Of a stretch of 6,082 nucleotides of DNA, positions 5,724-6,082 are shown in pieces. Every line of letters starts with the position of its first letter. Position 1 is the first letter of the stretch. Location: contig JAFRUW010000216.1 of NCBI GenBank assembly GCA_017438675.1, positions 1 through 6,082 of the forward strand, written 5' to 3'. Source of the DNA: Oscillospiraceae bacterium. GTDB lineage: Bacteria > Bacillota > Clostridia > Oscillospirales > Oscillospiraceae. The position numbers were made by a program, and so were the translations under genes. The notes under the pieces were generated by a model that worked only from the letters and a program-made list of their open reading frames with translations, made no database searches and was not told the origin of the DNA.

Positions 5724-6082
5724 ATGGCTGTTTTTTTTAATCAGGCCACACTTTCATATAACGGAAACGTAACCAATTCCAACATCGTGTCCGGTGAGTT
5801 CAGAGAGATCCTTGCCGCTGAAAAGACCGCGATAATGGACGATTACACTGCAAACGACGACGTGACATTCGTCATAAGCCTTGTGAACGCCGGGAACACC
5901 GATCTTACCGGCCTTACCGTCACCGACAATCTCGGCGCCTACGATTTTAACGGCGGACAGCTTGTGCCCCTCACTTACGTTGAGGGCTCGGCGCACTATT
6001 ATGTGAACGGCGTTCTCCAGCCGGCGCCAACGGTCACGGCGGAGACAAATCTCGTTATCACGGGGATAACCGTACCGGCAAA
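5724..6082 (+). CDS. DUF11-like repeat-domain protein (3' end missing)
   Basis: The frame is open from the ATG at 5724 to the window end, giving 119 residues and no stop. AGGAGGTG (5711-5718) lies at an ideal distance before the ATG. Residues 33-72 resemble DUF11-type immunoglobulin-like repeats: a lysine-containing start (EKTAI), then VTFVISLVNAGNTDLTGL and TVTDNLG, matching the usual 'Y-x-V-x-V-x-N-x-G-x-x-x-L-x-x-V-x-V-x-D' pattern. Such domains are normally found in surface or cell-wall proteins, often in tandem. The visible N-terminus (MAVFFNQATLSYNG) has no positively charged segment followed by a hydrophobic core, so no signal peptide is apparent. The lack of room for a promoter after the preceding terminator suggests partial co-transcription with the propeller gene. 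Total length, further repeats and any anchor motif are outside the window. The DUF11 assignment comes from motif resemblance only. Confidence 0.75.
   Translation, partial: MAVFFNQATLSYNGNVTNSNIVSGEFREILAAEKTAIMDDYTANDDVTFVISLVNAGNTDLTGLTVTDNLGAYDFNGGQLVPLTYVEGSAHYYVNGVLQPAPTVTAETNLVITGITVPA

Overview
The window most likely comes from the chromosome of a Clostridia-type Bacillota (Firmicutes), plausibly a gut Ruminococcus/Oscillospiraceae relative. The basis is indirect: strong AGGAGG-type ribosome binding sites, sigma-A-like promoters with extended -10 elements, intrinsic terminators with short T-tracts, a ClpC-type unfoldase, and a membrane-tethered PQQ-like propeller beside a DUF11-type repeat protein. 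Base composition is moderate (by eye about 50% G+C). I cannot fix the genus from sequence alone.

Layout. (1) Bases 1-2022, + strand: the 3' part of a ClpC-like Hsp100 ATPase gene, lacking its start and N-domain, closed by an intrinsic terminator at 2031-2066. (2) Bases 2067-2343: no ORF, but not empty. It has an 8-bp direct repeat, a consensus promoter (TTGACA, 17 bp, TGATATAAT), two hairpins, a pyrimidine-rich stretch and a perfect 14-bp terminator hairpin. I read this as an independent small RNA of about 150 nt. The same terminator can stop the convergent gene. (3) Bases 2344-3498, - strand: an LtrA-family (low temperature requirement A) polytopic membrane protein with its own strong promoter at 3560-3588. 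(4) Bases 3499-3773: a divergent regulatory region with the ltrA promoter, a weaker rightward promoter and a roughly 95-nt structured leader. (5) Bases 3774-5648, + strand: a 624-residue membrane-anchored PQQ/BamB-like beta-propeller protein, followed by a strong terminator. (6) From 5724 to the window end, + strand: the 5' part of a DUF11-like secreted-type repeat protein that surprisingly has no signal peptide.

The genes do not form one pathway. Clp acts in cytoplasmic protein quality control, LtrA is an integral membrane protein of unknown biochemistry, and the propeller and DUF11-like proteins look like envelope or surface functions that may be linked by terminator read-through. The most interesting parts are non-coding: the candidate small RNA at about 2163-2314 and the structured leader of the propeller gene. 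No mobile elements, CRISPR arrays, tRNAs or rRNAs were seen.
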